A DNA stretch of 64,000 nt from Desulfohalobium retbaense DSM 5692 (GCF_000024325.1 NC_013223.1:1860001-1924000); one strand, 5' to 3'. Numbered from the stretch's first letter, positions 17,553-26,333 are shown. The notes: generated by a model from the letters alone, not told the origin. Program-made: numbers and translations.

Positions 17553-17640
17553 GCTTAGCCGAGAAATTCGCTTTGCAACCGGGTTTTCGGCCCTATCACC
17601 GCGAACCCTTTTTCAAAAAAATCGATTCAATTGTCAAAGA
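17553..17640 (-). promoter_or_regulatory. Probable CRISPR leader
   Basis: On the minus strand this stretch reads towards the intact repeats and contains TTCTTTGACAATTGAATC, with a TTGACA hexamer at 17637-17632 and an AT-rich run after it. The position beside the freshest-looking repeats, away from the degenerate ones, supports a leader. A clear -10 box is not visible. Confidence 0.5.
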
Positions 17641-17729
17641 ACCAGAATTCCTCTCTAACACCCTGTTTTGACTACGTCGCGAACCTGGCGGCAATGAGCT
17701 GACAGCTCAAGGTTCGCACCAAACCCGAC

Positions 17730-18395
17730 TCACGGCAACCCCTCACACACCTGCCCGTCCCCATCTCCGTCCAACTGGTGGGGGTCGCCGGGTTGATGGG
17801 CCTCAAAGAACCGCTGCGCCTGGGCCTGGGTCGAAAAATCGCTACAATCCTTGTCGCCACCAGCCCCGCTTCTACTCTGGCTACCAGAACGGCCACCATG
17901 CCGCCACTCCCAAGGGGGGATCGGATTTGGTTGCCCCCACAGCCCCCGCTTGGCGAGCTTCGCCTTTCGTTCCAAGGTGATCCAGCGGCCACAAAAATCT
18001 TGTCCGCAATACTTATGATAAACCCAGGCTAGGCCATTATAGAGCAATGCCGCATTAAGACTTTCCCCTGAACCGGCCAAGGCGACAAGGCCGACCACGC
18101 GACCGTAGCGGTCAACATCCATTTCTTGGACTTCCACGCGCTGCATACCGACCATCTTAGCAGTAAACCGCTTGGCTCTGGTCCCAAAATGCTGGCGTTT
18201 TTCCGGACAGTCGATACCATACAGGCGCACGTCGACCTCAGTATGGTCTCGTAAGACCACGATCGTATCGCCGTCTTTGATATGGACCGCCTTACCTGTC
18301 CAGGAAAAAACCAGGCCCGGGGAGAGAAGGATGATAAACCAGACAAGGACAAATCTTCCCAAGGCAATCAGGGGATTAGCCATAAAGCGTCTCAT
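17730..18395 (-). CDS. Secreted SNase-like nuclease with Excalibur domain
   Basis: A 221-residue protein with a hydrophobic N-terminal signal/anchor (residues 10-32). The SNase fold follows: KDGDTIVVLRD near 40, VRLYGIDCPE near 57 and DRYGRVVG near 94, containing the usual metal-binding and Arg residues. The C terminus is an Excalibur-type calcium-binding motif (C...DGDGDGQVCEG). It should cleave DNA/RNA outside the cytoplasm. A second ATG at 18383 is also possible. It overlaps the end of the upstream minus-strand gene by 20 bases, implying co-transcription. Confidence 0.85.
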   Translation of the reverse strand: MRRFMANPLIALGRFVLVWFIILLSPGLVFSWTGKAVHIKDGDTIVVLRDHTEVDVRLYGIDCPEKRQHFGTRAKRFTAKMVGMQRVEVQEMDVDRYGRVVGLVALAGSGESLNAALLYNGLAWVYHKYCGQDFCGRWITLERKAKLAKRGLWGQPNPIPPWEWRHGGRSGSQSRSGAGGDKDCSDFSTQAQAQRFFEAHQPGDPHQLDGDGDGQVCEGLP

Positions 18396-18603
18396 ACTTG
18401 AACTCCTTGAGCATCTCCTGGGCCTCTTTGAGAGTGCTGTCCAGCACCCCAGAGAGATCGTAAAGATCCAAATCTTCTCTAGACATGGTCTGAAGCATCT
18501 TCCGGGTCCGCCGGACTTTCTGGATCATTGCCCCTGCTTCAAGATACCGCTTGGTGGATCTCAAAAGGCCGGTTTGGGGATCGATGTACGTATAGGGAGC
18601 CAT
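18376..18603 (-). CDS. Small hypothetical protein upstream of the nuclease
   Basis: A 75-residue protein, start chosen at ATG 18603 (MAPYTYIDPQTGLLRSTKRY). The longer ORF from 18753 runs through the upstream gene. It is helical and charged, with no recognised domain. It overlaps the SNase gene and follows another small gene on the same strand, so it is probably part of the same transcript. The RBS is weak (GAGGCG). Confidence 0.5.
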   Translation of the reverse strand: MAPYTYIDPQTGLLRSTKRYLEAGAMIQKVRRTRKMLQTMSREDLDLYDLSGVLDSTLKEAQEMLKEFKYETLYG

Positions 18604-18673
18604 GGGCGCCTCGTTTGGCTGACTTAGAGGATGGAGCAACGCACAGATATACACCAAGGAAAGATCTGAGATG

Positions 18674-18874
18674 TCAGGCCTCGCTTTGCCCAGGGTGGGG
18701 TTGCTGAGCCATGAAGGTGGCGTGAATCTCTTCGACCTTGCGACTAAACTCATCCTTGGTCAAAATACCTTTTTCAACCAGAAGCTGAGCCAGAGCTTCA
18801 GTCTGGATCATATTCGAGTAGGCGACATCTTCCCACGAGGTCTGAGCGCTTGGTACATCAAGCTTTTGTGCCAT
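18674..18874 (-). CDS. Small hypothetical protein, first gene of the nuclease operon
   Basis: A 66-residue protein with a strong RBS (CGGAGG). It is helical and acidic, with ALAQLLVEKGILTKDEFSRK, a pattern found in many small 'SHOCT-like' or coiled proteins, but no family is claimed. It lies 70 bases upstream of the next minus-strand gene. It is the last gene of the element before the putative attR. Confidence 0.55.
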   Translation of the reverse strand: MAQKLDVPSAQTSWEDVAYSNMIQTEALAQLLVEKGILTKDEFSRKVEEIHATFMAQQPHPGQSEA

Positions 18875-19043
18875 GCTGCCTCCGAAAAAATAGGGGTTTC
18901 CGGATAATCAGCATTGGTTGCTACCAGCCAAGAAGAATGATTTCAAGCAACGACAGGGAGAAATAGAGCTTGAAGACAGGACGTAGAAAAACTAGAAGGG
19001 AGGAAATTTGAAAGGCCTTAGCCACTTCTCGGGAAGGGCAAAT

Positions 19044-19086
19044 GACTCACTAGCCGCACGCCAATGTGAGTAACTTTGTGAGTAAC
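19044..19086. repeat. Short direct and inverted repeats beside attR
   Basis: GTGAGTAAC occurs twice with a 12-base period (19066-19074, 19078-19086). GACTCAC at 19044-19050 matches the opposite strand. Such repeats near an attachment site resemble arm-type integrase sites. The 18875-19244 gap holds no gene. Confidence 0.4.
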
Positions 19087-19147
19087 ATAAAAAGAAGTTC
19101 TTTGACTTATTTCATTATTCTAAAGCATTAAAAGCCCTTTTTGGTTG

Positions 19148-19162
19148 CCACCCTCTCCGCCA
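19148..19162 (+). other. Putative attR: 3' end of a tRNA-Ser gene
   Basis: CCACCCTCTCCGCCA matches what I recall of tRNA-Ser 3' ends (T-arm base, acceptor strand, CCA) in this group. No tRNA body lies to the left, and a terminator follows nine bases later, where a tRNA terminator would sit. This is the expected leftover of integration into a tRNA gene, with the intact copy expected beyond the left edge of the window. Confidence 0.5.
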
Positions 19163-19170
19163 TATTATTA

Positions 19171-19207
19171 AAGGGTTTCAGCTTCTTTGCTGAAACCCTT
19201 TTTTTGT
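19171..19207. terminator. Strong terminator after the tRNA fragment
   Basis: AAGGGTTTCAGC and GCTGAAACCCTT form a 12-bp stem with a 6-base loop and seven more T. It serves rightward transcription and lies between convergent units. Confidence 0.85.
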
Positions 19208-19244
19208 GCTTGCCGCATCCCGGCCCAAGCGGGTCCCTGCCGCC

Positions 19245-19451
19245 TCAGCGCCGGAAAATATTGAGCAGCAGACTGACCACGAGACTGATCACGATCATCG
19301 ACGTGATAGGAAGAAACACCTTGGTCCGCTCGCCTTCAAACCGGATATCCCCCGGCAGTTTTCCAAACCAGTTCAAAAGCCAGGGCGCGAAATGCAGTAC
19401 CGCCCCGACAACCACGATTCCCACACCAATTGCCATCACCAGACGTCCCAT
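19245..19451 (-). CDS. DUF2905 family small membrane protein
   Basis: A 68-residue protein. ATG 19451 has GGAG in place; the 73-residue version starts at a TTG. Two transmembrane helices flank a conserved-looking LGKLPGDIRFEGERTKVFLP loop, typical of DUF2905 inner-membrane proteins. Function is unknown. It is the first host-type gene to the right of the putative attR. Confidence 0.8.
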   Translation of the reverse strand: MGRLVMAIGVGIVVVGAVLHFAPWLLNWFGKLPGDIRFEGERTKVFLPITSMIVISLVVSLLLNIFRR

Positions 19452-19605
19452 ACGCTCTTGCTCCAATACCGTGTATACGCGAGACCACCAACCGGCTAGC
19501 TGGGTCTTTCCCCATTCTGGACCCCACTGCCAACGCTATTCATTGCAAAACGTGACGAGCCATCCCACACTGGGCCTGCAAACCTCAGCCTCAAGGAGCA
19601 ACGAC

Positions 19606-20397
19606 ATGCACCAAATCCAAATCACCCCTGAAAAATGCCTGCAAGACGGGATTTGTGTCCAAACCTGCCCCTTTGGGCTCTTCCGGGACCACCCCGACGG
19701 GATCCCCGAAATAGTGGATGGCGCCGGTGAATTGTGTATCGGTTGCGGCCATTGCGTGGCCATCTGTCCTGGCGAGGCCATCAGCCTCGACGGCCAAGGC
19801 CCTGAATGGTGCGACCCGGTGGACAGAACATGGGCTCCTTCCAAAGAGCAGATCCTCTACCATTTTCGCAGCCGCCGCTCCATTCGGGTCTACAAAGAGG
19901 AGGCGGTGGACCGGCCGACATTGGAATCGCTGCTGGATCTTGCCCGCTGGGCGCCGTCAGCCCGCAACGGCCAGCCGGTGCACTGGATCGTCTTCCAGGA
20001 CCACGAGGCCATCCACAATCTGGCGCGCCTGGTCGTGGACTGGATGCGGCACAAGAACCTCCTCCCGGAAATCGTGCACGCCTTTGACAACGGCAAAGAC
20101 ATGATCAACCGCCACGCCCCTTGCCTGGTAGTCGCCCATGCTTCGGAGCAGGCTCTCAAACCGGTTGAGGACTGCTCGATTGCCCTGGCGCATATCGAGG
20201 CCGCCGCCCCGGCATTCGGTCTGGGCGGCTGCTGGGCCGGCTTCTTCATGACCGCTGCCCAGCAGTATCAGCCTCTCGTGGATGTCCTGGACCTTCCCCA
20301 AGGGCATCGTGTCTACGGCGCTCTCATGCTCGGCGTCCCCCGCTTCTCCTACCGCCGGATTCCCCCCAGGCAGGAATTGCAGGTACAGTGGCGCTGA
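19606..20397 (+). CDS. Ferredoxin-nitroreductase fusion
   Basis: A 263-residue protein. ATG 19606 follows AAGGAG. An N-terminal 2[4Fe-4S] ferredoxin domain (CLQDGICVQTCPFG and CIGCGHCVAICP, within residues 10-55) is joined to an FMN-type nitroreductase domain (RRSIRVYKEE and WAPSARNGQP). Such proteins reduce an unknown substrate with electrons delivered through the clusters and are common in strict anaerobes. It is monocistronic, followed by a terminator. Confidence 0.88.
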   Translation: MHQIQITPEKCLQDGICVQTCPFGLFRDHPDGIPEIVDGAGELCIGCGHCVAICPGEAISLDGQGPEWCDPVDRTWAPSKEQILYHFRSRRSIRVYKEEAVDRPTLESLLDLARWAPSARNGQPVHWIVFQDHEAIHNLARLVVDWMRHKNLLPEIVHAFDNGKDMINRHAPCLVVAHASEQALKPVEDCSIALAHIEAAAPAFGLGGCWAGFFMTAAQQYQPLVDVLDLPQGHRVYGALMLGVPRFSYRRIPPRQELQVQWR

Positions 20398-20894
20398 TGG
20401 GGCGCAAAAAAGCCTGGAGTCTCCCGGTCGGTTTGGAATCTTTGAGCCGCCTGCACAACGCGCTGCGCTTCCATTGAACACACCGCATTCGAGCCCCGGT
20501 TCTGCAATCGCATGCAGAATCGGGGCTTTTATCCAGAGAAAAACCTGCCGCCCCCAGGACGATTGTCCGGCGACCCAATGGCCCAAAGCAGTGGAATCCA
20601 TCTTGACTTTATGTTCAAGGTCGTGTTCATTGTCCGCATAATGGGGACAAAGCTGTGTGCCACGCCGATGATGCACAATTTTTTTTCTGCTTTTTCTTTT
20701 TTGAAAATGCGCGTCTTGAGCGGGATGTTGCGCTGTAAAACACCGCCTTTCACCCCGGGGGCTCTGGCACCTTGCCCCCGATTGCAAACATCCTGGACGC
20801 CATGGGCGCAGACAAGAGTTTTTCTTTGTCTAGCGCCTCTTTTCCATATCCGTGCTCCTGTTTTAAACTGCTATTCACAACCCAGAGGTGGGCC
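20398..20894. other. 497-base gap with a terminator
   Basis: A terminator lies at 20492-20530 (GCCCCGGTTCTGCA stem, TGCAGAATCGGGGC, TTTT). It probably ends the nitroreductase transcript. The rest shows no supported gene; short ORFs there have no RBS or family features. Confidence 0.6.
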
Positions 20895-21191
20895 ATGTCG
20901 TCCTGGCAAATCCCTATCGGCATCCCGTGGTATCGGCGCGAAGATTACGACCGCCTGAAAGACATCTTTGATGACGGGGCTGAATTCCAAACATCCTATG
21001 AAGACTGGCTGACCGCCTCTGAGGACGCTGCAACAGCCCTCTCGCGACGACAATACAAGGTCGAGCGGGTCACTATCGATCCGGATGCTTTCTGCGACTG
21101 GTGCCGCAAAAACGGCAGAAGAATGGACGCCCTCGCCCGGACCGCTTTTGCCAATGCAGTCGTTGATCAGAAATACGGCCTCGGTTTCTAG
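20895..21191 (+). CDS. Small conserved-type hypothetical protein
   Basis: A 98-residue protein with start ATG 20895 behind AGAGGTGG. It contains IPIGIPWYRREDYDRLKDIF and later DPDAFCDWCRKNG and FANAVVDQKYG. The pattern, with an acidic N-terminal half, recurs in uncharacterised proteobacterial proteins. No function can be given. It stands alone between a terminator and a convergent regulator gene. Confidence 0.65.
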   Translation: MSSWQIPIGIPWYRREDYDRLKDIFDDGAEFQTSYEDWLTASEDAATALSRRQYKVERVTIDPDAFCDWCRKNGRRMDALARTAFANAVVDQKYGLGF

Positions 21192-21290
21192 CCTTCGTTA
21201 CCAATCTCCCCATGGTAGAGCAAAGCGACACAAGCTCAAGCCTGGCAGCCAACTGAAAAAGTTGCGGCCTTAAGCATTTTCCGGAACGAA

Positions 21291-24200
21291 TCAAAGCGCT
21301 CCCCCGTTGAGTTTGCCCCGTACGTACTCGATCCGCTTGTCCCACCTCCCCCCATTCGCCTCCCGTTCCTGGGCCTGACTATAGAGAAAAAGCGCCTCCA
21401 TCCATTGCCCCGTCTCCTCCAGTCTCCGGCCGAGTGCGGTCACAACGCGGCTGAACAACGCCGCAAACCTCCGCCTTGGCTCAAAGACCCAACTCTCCTC
21501 GATCTCGGGTAAAAACGGTCCTTTATAGAGATCCAACACCAGCCGCACGACATCGGTTGGGGCGAGGGCCAGTTCCCCGCTTCCGAACCGCTCAAAGATG
21601 CTGCTCAGGGCCCCGACATCCACCCAGACCAGTGAGGGGTCCAGACTCAGCCGCTTACCCTGCCAGGTCAGGACCTTGGGGTCGCCCAACAGCCGGCGCA
21701 GTCGGTGGACCTGGGTCTTCAAGGCGTTGTGCGCGGCGTCACCTGGCGCTTCCTCCCAGAGCAGATCACTGAGCAGGTGACAGGGAACCTGTTCACGCCC
21801 ACAGGCGATCAAGGCTTTCAACACATTGAGGGTTTGCTGCGGCGCTTTTCCGCCGAAACGCATTTCCCGCTCATTTCGCTGCACGGCAAACACGCCCAGG
21901 GTAAAAATCCGGTACCGCCAGGGCCAGTTCTGGACATGCAGAGGCGGACGGGACGGGAGCAGCCGCCGTTGTCTGACCAGGCGTTGGACATACGGGACTT
22001 CCATCCCCTCCTCCAAAGCCGCCACACAGACCTCGGCGAGTTGGGCCGGGACATCGACAAGCGTGACGTACAGCATGTTCCGCCGCCCAAGAGCGAGCGC
22101 CGGCTTCAATACGGCGCGGCAGCTGTCACGGTCGCCCTCGGCCAGCGCCCAATACGCCTGCGCCATTGCCGCAGCCCATTCGGCAAGCGTGAACTGATAC
22201 TGGCGGGCCAAAACGCCGGCCTGGGCGAGTCGTTCTTCCGCCTGCTCCCTCCATCCCAGACAAAAAGCGATCTGGGCAGCGCCCACCAGACTCAGACAAA
22301 GGGTGCCAAGGGGCCCCTCGTCTTCCTCCCGGTCGAGCACTTGACGAACCCACCGTTCAGCATCGGCATAGGCTCCCCGGAGCAGAGACAACCGGGCGCT
22401 GAGAAAACAATACAGTGAACGGTCCCACCGCCGGGTCGCAAGCGAAGCCTTGGCCATCGAGTCCAAAAAACGCTCGGCCGCCTCAAGATCTCCAGTATTC
22501 ATGGCACAGGCCGCACTATAGCCCAAAAAAAAGGCCTCAAAAAGGGTGACCCCACTTTGCCGCACAAGCTGCAATCCTTGTGTCGCCAAGGCCAGGGCCT
22601 CTTCCTCCCGGGCCTGGGTCATCCGTCCCAGCATGTCCGTGGCCAGCAGCGTTGCAGCTGGCAACGCCGGCAACGCTGGCACGGAGCACTGAAATCGTAC
22701 CTGCGTGATCAGGCCCGCCAGCCGTTCGTTTTCCCCGCGAGGCAAAAAATACAACACAGCGCCGAAACAGACGTGAATGAGCAGGTCTTTTGCCTGAAGA
22801 CGCTCTGCGAAGCCGAGGGCGGTCTCACCCCACCGGATGGTCTCCGGTTCAGGGGCACAGAGGACCTTGGCCAGAAACACCGCTGCAGCGACCACGGCCC
22901 GGGTCCATTCGTCTTTCTCCAGGGAATAGAACGTGGTCAGGTCGGTGTCGAACAGCTCCAAAGCCGAAACGACAGCGGGCCGCGGCGCCTGGCCATGGAT
23001 GAGACAGGCCATCCGCCCCGCCCAGGCCAGAAGCATCCCCCGGTGGTCTCCCTGATCCTGAAACAGATCCAGGGCCTGGGCGTAGAGGTCCCTGCTCTGG
23101 GCAATGGATTCCGGAAATCGACTGCCGGCCAGCCAGAAAACCGTCCACGGCCAGCGCTTTTGGCACTGCGCCGGTAAGGGAGCCAGCCACCGCTCCAGAT
23201 TCTTGTGCCGCCCCGAGGCGAGTAAGGACGGAGCGTGTCGCAAGGCGGTCGCCACCCAGGCTTCGGTGTCCCCGGCTGCACTGTAGGCGTTGATGGCTGC
23301 TTCTGCATCCCCAGCCTCTTCCAACAGCCTCCCGGCGCGCTGGAAGAGGTCCTGCCACTGTTCAGAAGAAAAGATCTTTCTGGCCTCGACGCGCAGAAAA
23401 TTCCGGAACAGGGAATGGAAAATATAGATGGAAGGCGCATCCGGGGCCGAACGGTGCACTGAGGTGAAAAAACTCTCCCCGGCCATCCGCTCCAAAATGG
23501 ACGCGGCCTCCGCCACCCCAGTCAGACGTGTGGCCATGTCAGCGTCAAACCAGGGAAAAACCGCCAGATTGAGGAGAAAGCAGCGTAAATCAGGGTCGAT
23601 GGCCTGGAACAGTTCTGTCGAAAAATAGGTCACCAATTCAGGTGGCGGCCGGTCCAGATCAACCCATTGGGCCGATAACGGCGCAAACCGCAAATGGCGC
23701 AGAACGAGCCGCAAACAGGCCGCCCACCCGTTGCAGGCCGCAAGAAGATTGGGAATGAGTGCACTGCCGATACCAGCCTGGGGCGGGTCCCGTCTGACCA
23801 TTTCCACCACTTCCTCCCGATTGAGGCGGAGTTCCTCGGCCGGCAGTTCCCGGAGCCGGTCACTGGCAAGAAGAGTGACAAACGGATCCGGGGGGCTGGA
23901 GCGGCTCATAAACACCACCCGCAGGGCTGGACCCGCGCAGGCAAGGCCGGTGCTGAGCATTTCCCAAAATTCGTGGCTGTCCTCGAGTTCATGAGCATTG
24001 TCGAAGACGAGATAGGTCTGGGGCGCGCAGACCAGGGAGAGGTGCGAAAAAAAATTCCGGGACAAAGAAGACAGGGGCTGTTCAAAGCGAGGCCCGACAC
24101 ATGCCGGCGCATCGGGAAACACCAACCGCACCGCCTGCTCCAGAGTCAGGAAAAAGGAATTTGGATCCCCGTCCCCACCGTCCAGACGGAACCAGACAGA

Positions 24201-24386
24201 TGGGACCTCCTGCGCCTCGAGATAGCTCGCGACAAGGGTAGTCTTGCCGAAGCCTGCCGGGGCGGCAATCCAAAGAAAAGAGGACCGCCCATGCTCCCTG
24301 AGGCGGTCAAAAAGGCGAGCCCGGGGCACGACCTGGGACAGGGCCGGCCGGGCAAATTTCGCCTGATTGGTAGCCTGCGGGCACAT
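21291..24386 (-). CDS. MalT-like ATPase regulator with SARP/BTAD-type output
   Basis: A 1031-residue protein. ATG 24386 follows GGGGAGGAGA and is preferred over the ORF start at 24572. An STAND-type NTPase comes first, with Walker A APAGFGKTTL near residue 45 and sensor-like VFDNAHEL. A long helical repeat (TPR-like) middle follows. The last 220 residues are a winged-helix plus bacterial-transcriptional-activation segment (RYRIFTLGVFAVQRN, NVLKALIACGR, NALKTQVHRLRRLLG). This resembles MalT/SARP hybrids, ATP-dependent activators triggered by a ligand bound to the repeats. The DNA-binding part replaces the usual LuxR C terminus. Its target is unknown. Confidence 0.8.
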   Translation of the reverse strand: MCPQATNQAKFARPALSQVVPRARLFDRLREHGRSSFLWIAAPAGFGKTTLVASYLEAQEVPSVWFRLDGGDGDPNSFFLTLEQAVRLVFPDAPACVGPRFEQPLSSLSRNFFSHLSLVCAPQTYLVFDNAHELEDSHEFWEMLSTGLACAGPALRVVFMSRSSPPDPFVTLLASDRLRELPAEELRLNREEVVEMVRRDPPQAGIGSALIPNLLAACNGWAACLRLVLRHLRFAPLSAQWVDLDRPPPELVTYFSTELFQAIDPDLRCFLLNLAVFPWFDADMATRLTGVAEAASILERMAGESFFTSVHRSAPDAPSIYIFHSLFRNFLRVEARKIFSSEQWQDLFQRAGRLLEEAGDAEAAINAYSAAGDTEAWVATALRHAPSLLASGRHKNLERWLAPLPAQCQKRWPWTVFWLAGSRFPESIAQSRDLYAQALDLFQDQGDHRGMLLAWAGRMACLIHGQAPRPAVVSALELFDTDLTTFYSLEKDEWTRAVVAAAVFLAKVLCAPEPETIRWGETALGFAERLQAKDLLIHVCFGAVLYFLPRGENERLAGLITQVRFQCSVPALPALPAATLLATDMLGRMTQAREEEALALATQGLQLVRQSGVTLFEAFFLGYSAACAMNTGDLEAAERFLDSMAKASLATRRWDRSLYCFLSARLSLLRGAYADAERWVRQVLDREEDEGPLGTLCLSLVGAAQIAFCLGWREQAEERLAQAGVLARQYQFTLAEWAAAMAQAYWALAEGDRDSCRAVLKPALALGRRNMLYVTLVDVPAQLAEVCVAALEEGMEVPYVQRLVRQRRLLPSRPPLHVQNWPWRYRIFTLGVFAVQRNEREMRFGGKAPQQTLNVLKALIACGREQVPCHLLSDLLWEEAPGDAAHNALKTQVHRLRRLLGDPKVLTWQGKRLSLDPSLVWVDVGALSSIFERFGSGELALAPTDVVRLVLDLYKGPFLPEIEESWVFEPRRRFAALFSRVVTALGRRLEETGQWMEALFLYSQAQEREANGGRWDKRIEYVRGKLNGGAL

Positions 24387-24724
24387 ATGATTCTCCTCTC
24401 CCCCGGGCTGATGGCACTTGGATCGGTTCCAGTTCCATCGCTGATCAGAGGCTGCCTGATGACGAAACCTGAAAGCGAAGGGCCTTCCGCCCGGGGCATA
24501 TGGAGGCGCTCTCCCCTCACATAGCTCGGAAGAGCACTTCGACGCTTTTTTGAAAAAAAATGTATTTTTCACTTTGCAGTATCCTATCTGTTACCAGAAA
24601 GATGACAAAAATCAATTGTAAAATACCTAAAAAAGTTTTTACACACTGCATTTTTTTCAATCAGGGCAAATTCTTTTCAAGACCCTCAAGATATCAGACA
24701 CATTAATGGAGGGAGGATGTGCTT

Positions 24725-25141
24725 ATGCGGACATCAAAAAAGAGTTTTGTTGGACTCGTATTTCTTCTTGGGGCGCTTCTGTCATTCGCCCTATCGGCGA
24801 ACGGTGAATGTCTTCAAGGAAAAATTGTCGACGTTACCGATCAAAACGTCATCTTGATGCAGGATTGTGGTGGAACAATCTACCCTGTCCATATCTATGG
24901 CGTCAAAATCACACAAAAAAACGCTTCGCTTGTGCACGAATTATTAGTCTCACAAATTGGACGAGAAGTGAACTGCTTCAGTCGCAGGGCATCCCTATAC
25001 GACAATCGACATATCTGCTTCCGAAGCGGTGGGTCTCTCCAGCAGCAGCTCCTGCAACTTCGACTGGCCACGGTCAATACTTCAGAATGCGGGGACTATT
25101 TGTGCAGTTTTTGGCAAAACATCCAGAGTCAATCCCAATAA
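24725..25141 (+). CDS. Exported SNase-fold-like protein, catalytically degenerate
   Basis: A 138-residue protein with a signal peptide (residues 1-28) and GGAGGGAGGA 7 bases before ATG 24725. The body, with GKIVDVTDQNVIL, VHIYGVKI, LVSQIGREV and LLQLRLATVNTSECGDYLCSFW, tracks the SNase core. It lacks the DGDT and DRYGR catalytic motifs seen in the nuclease at 17730-18395. Six Cys suggest disulfides. It is perhaps a non-catalytic ligand-binding relative; this is a fold-level guess. Confidence 0.5.
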   Translation: MRTSKKSFVGLVFLLGALLSFALSANGECLQGKIVDVTDQNVILMQDCGGTIYPVHIYGVKITQKNASLVHELLVSQIGREVNCFSRRASLYDNRHICFRSGGSLQQQLLQLRLATVNTSECGDYLCSFWQNIQSQSQ

Positions 25142-25351
25142 ACGACATCAACAGCGACAATATCTCGAGGGTCTTCTTCCGGCCGGTCCGTTTTTGGGCC
25201 GGCCGGTTCATATTGTTCCCTCTGGCTTTTGCCTTGTCGGATGCCGGACGAAGCTGTAAGATTCTCGCGCAACACGGTGGCCTTCGCTGTCCCTTGGACT
25301 GCCAACATCGTGAATGCACACCGCAAACCGAAAAACCAGCAGGAAACATGT

Positions 25352-25876
25352 ATGTCCAGTGAGCAGACGCCCTCGCTTCCGGAAGCCGCCGGAGAAGACC
25401 TTTTCAACTATGCCGTTGACCGGGAGGACATGAAATGGCTTGTGGAGACGGTCTTCCAATCCGAACAGACCGCGGCCAATACAGTGGAATATGAACTCCA
25501 GCTTTTGAAGATCATCAGTGTCGGCTGGTCCATTGCCTACTACCTGGAAGAAAGCCCTCTGAAGCAGCAGATTCTGCGCTCCTTCTGGGAACCGGTTCGG
25601 GAATTTGCCACAACCCTGTCTCAGAGCGCGGAGTTGTTCACCGGACAGGACTTCGATTATTTCGAGCTTCTCAAGCAGCGCCTGGACACCTACCTCCAGG
25701 CCATGGGTCAAGCCCCGCAAGGCACCGAACCAGTCAATGTGATCGGGCCGGCGTTTGCTGAACTCTGCGGCAATTCCGAAGACGCCTTCGCTTCGCTAGT
25801 GGGGGCCAAAATGTTTGGCACCGCCTTGGGCCGGGTCCAGGAGTACCTGACGGAAAGCGCTATTCTGCCCCAATGA
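25352..25876 (+). CDS. Hypothetical acidic helical protein
   Basis: A 174-residue protein, start ATG 25352. It is acidic and helical, with DREDMKWLVETVFQSEQT and LLKIISVGWSIAYYLE. It is not recognised. GC content and codon use match the host. It ends 313 bases before the desulforedoxin gene, a gap with no supported ORF except a possible weak promoter (TTGACG at 26122 and TAGGTC at 26145, 17 apart). Confidence 0.6.
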   Translation: MSSEQTPSLPEAAGEDLFNYAVDREDMKWLVETVFQSEQTAANTVEYELQLLKIISVGWSIAYYLEESPLKQQILRSFWEPVREFATTLSQSAELFTGQDFDYFELLKQRLDTYLQAMGQAPQGTEPVNVIGPAFAELCGNSEDAFASLVGAKMFGTALGRVQEYLTESAILPQ

Positions 25877-26189
25877 AAAATGACCTTCCCTCATTCTCCT
25901 GTTTCTCAAATTTTGGCCGCGGTCTGGCTTAGAGCATGGGGCCCACGCTCTCGATGATTTGCGCCCTTTGGAATTTGAGGGAACCGGCTCCTGGCGTGAC
26001 TCGCAGCAGACGCCTTATCCCTTTTGGAAAAAGATCTTCGTCAAGGCAGAACGGTGTCTCCTGTCTCAGGAGGAGAAACCTGTATTTCCCATCAATAATC
26101 CTCCGAGTTGAAAATCTGCTGTTGACGCTGTCCGGCGTGCCGTTTAGGTCCTGCAATGAACCCCAAAAAGTTCAAATAAGGAGGAGCTT

Positions 26190-26333
26190 ATGCCCGCTCA
26201 AGGTGAATTTTACCGCTGTACGCTGTGTGGCAATGTCGTCGAGGTCAAGCAGGCTGGAGACGGAGACCTGACCTGCTGCGATATGCCCATGGAAGACCTG
26301 ACTGAAAACGAAGCCAAGCAATTCAAGGACTAG
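26190..26333 (+). CDS. dfx: Desulforedoxin-like small iron protein
   Basis: A 47-residue protein. Strong RBS AAGGAGGAG precedes ATG. FYRCTLCGNVVEVKQAG then LTCCDMPM gives the C-x2-C...C-C ligand set of desulforedoxin, which binds one FeS4 iron and is found free or as the N-terminal domain of desulfoferrodoxin. No superoxide reductase domain follows, so this is the free form. It should carry electrons in the cytoplasm. It is followed 74 bases later by a DsrD-like gene, probably co-transcribed. Confidence 0.85.
   Translation: MPAQGEFYRCTLCGNVVEVKQAGDGDLTCCDMPMEDLTENEAKQFKD

Noticed and set aside
17255-17671. 138-residue ORF through the CRISPR array, and similar ORFs on the other strand
   Set aside because: Its repeated peptide is the CRISPR repeat translated; it is not a gene.
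20529-20753. Short ORFs in the 20398-20894 gap
   Set aside because: Poly-A/T driven translation, no RBS, no recognisable motif.
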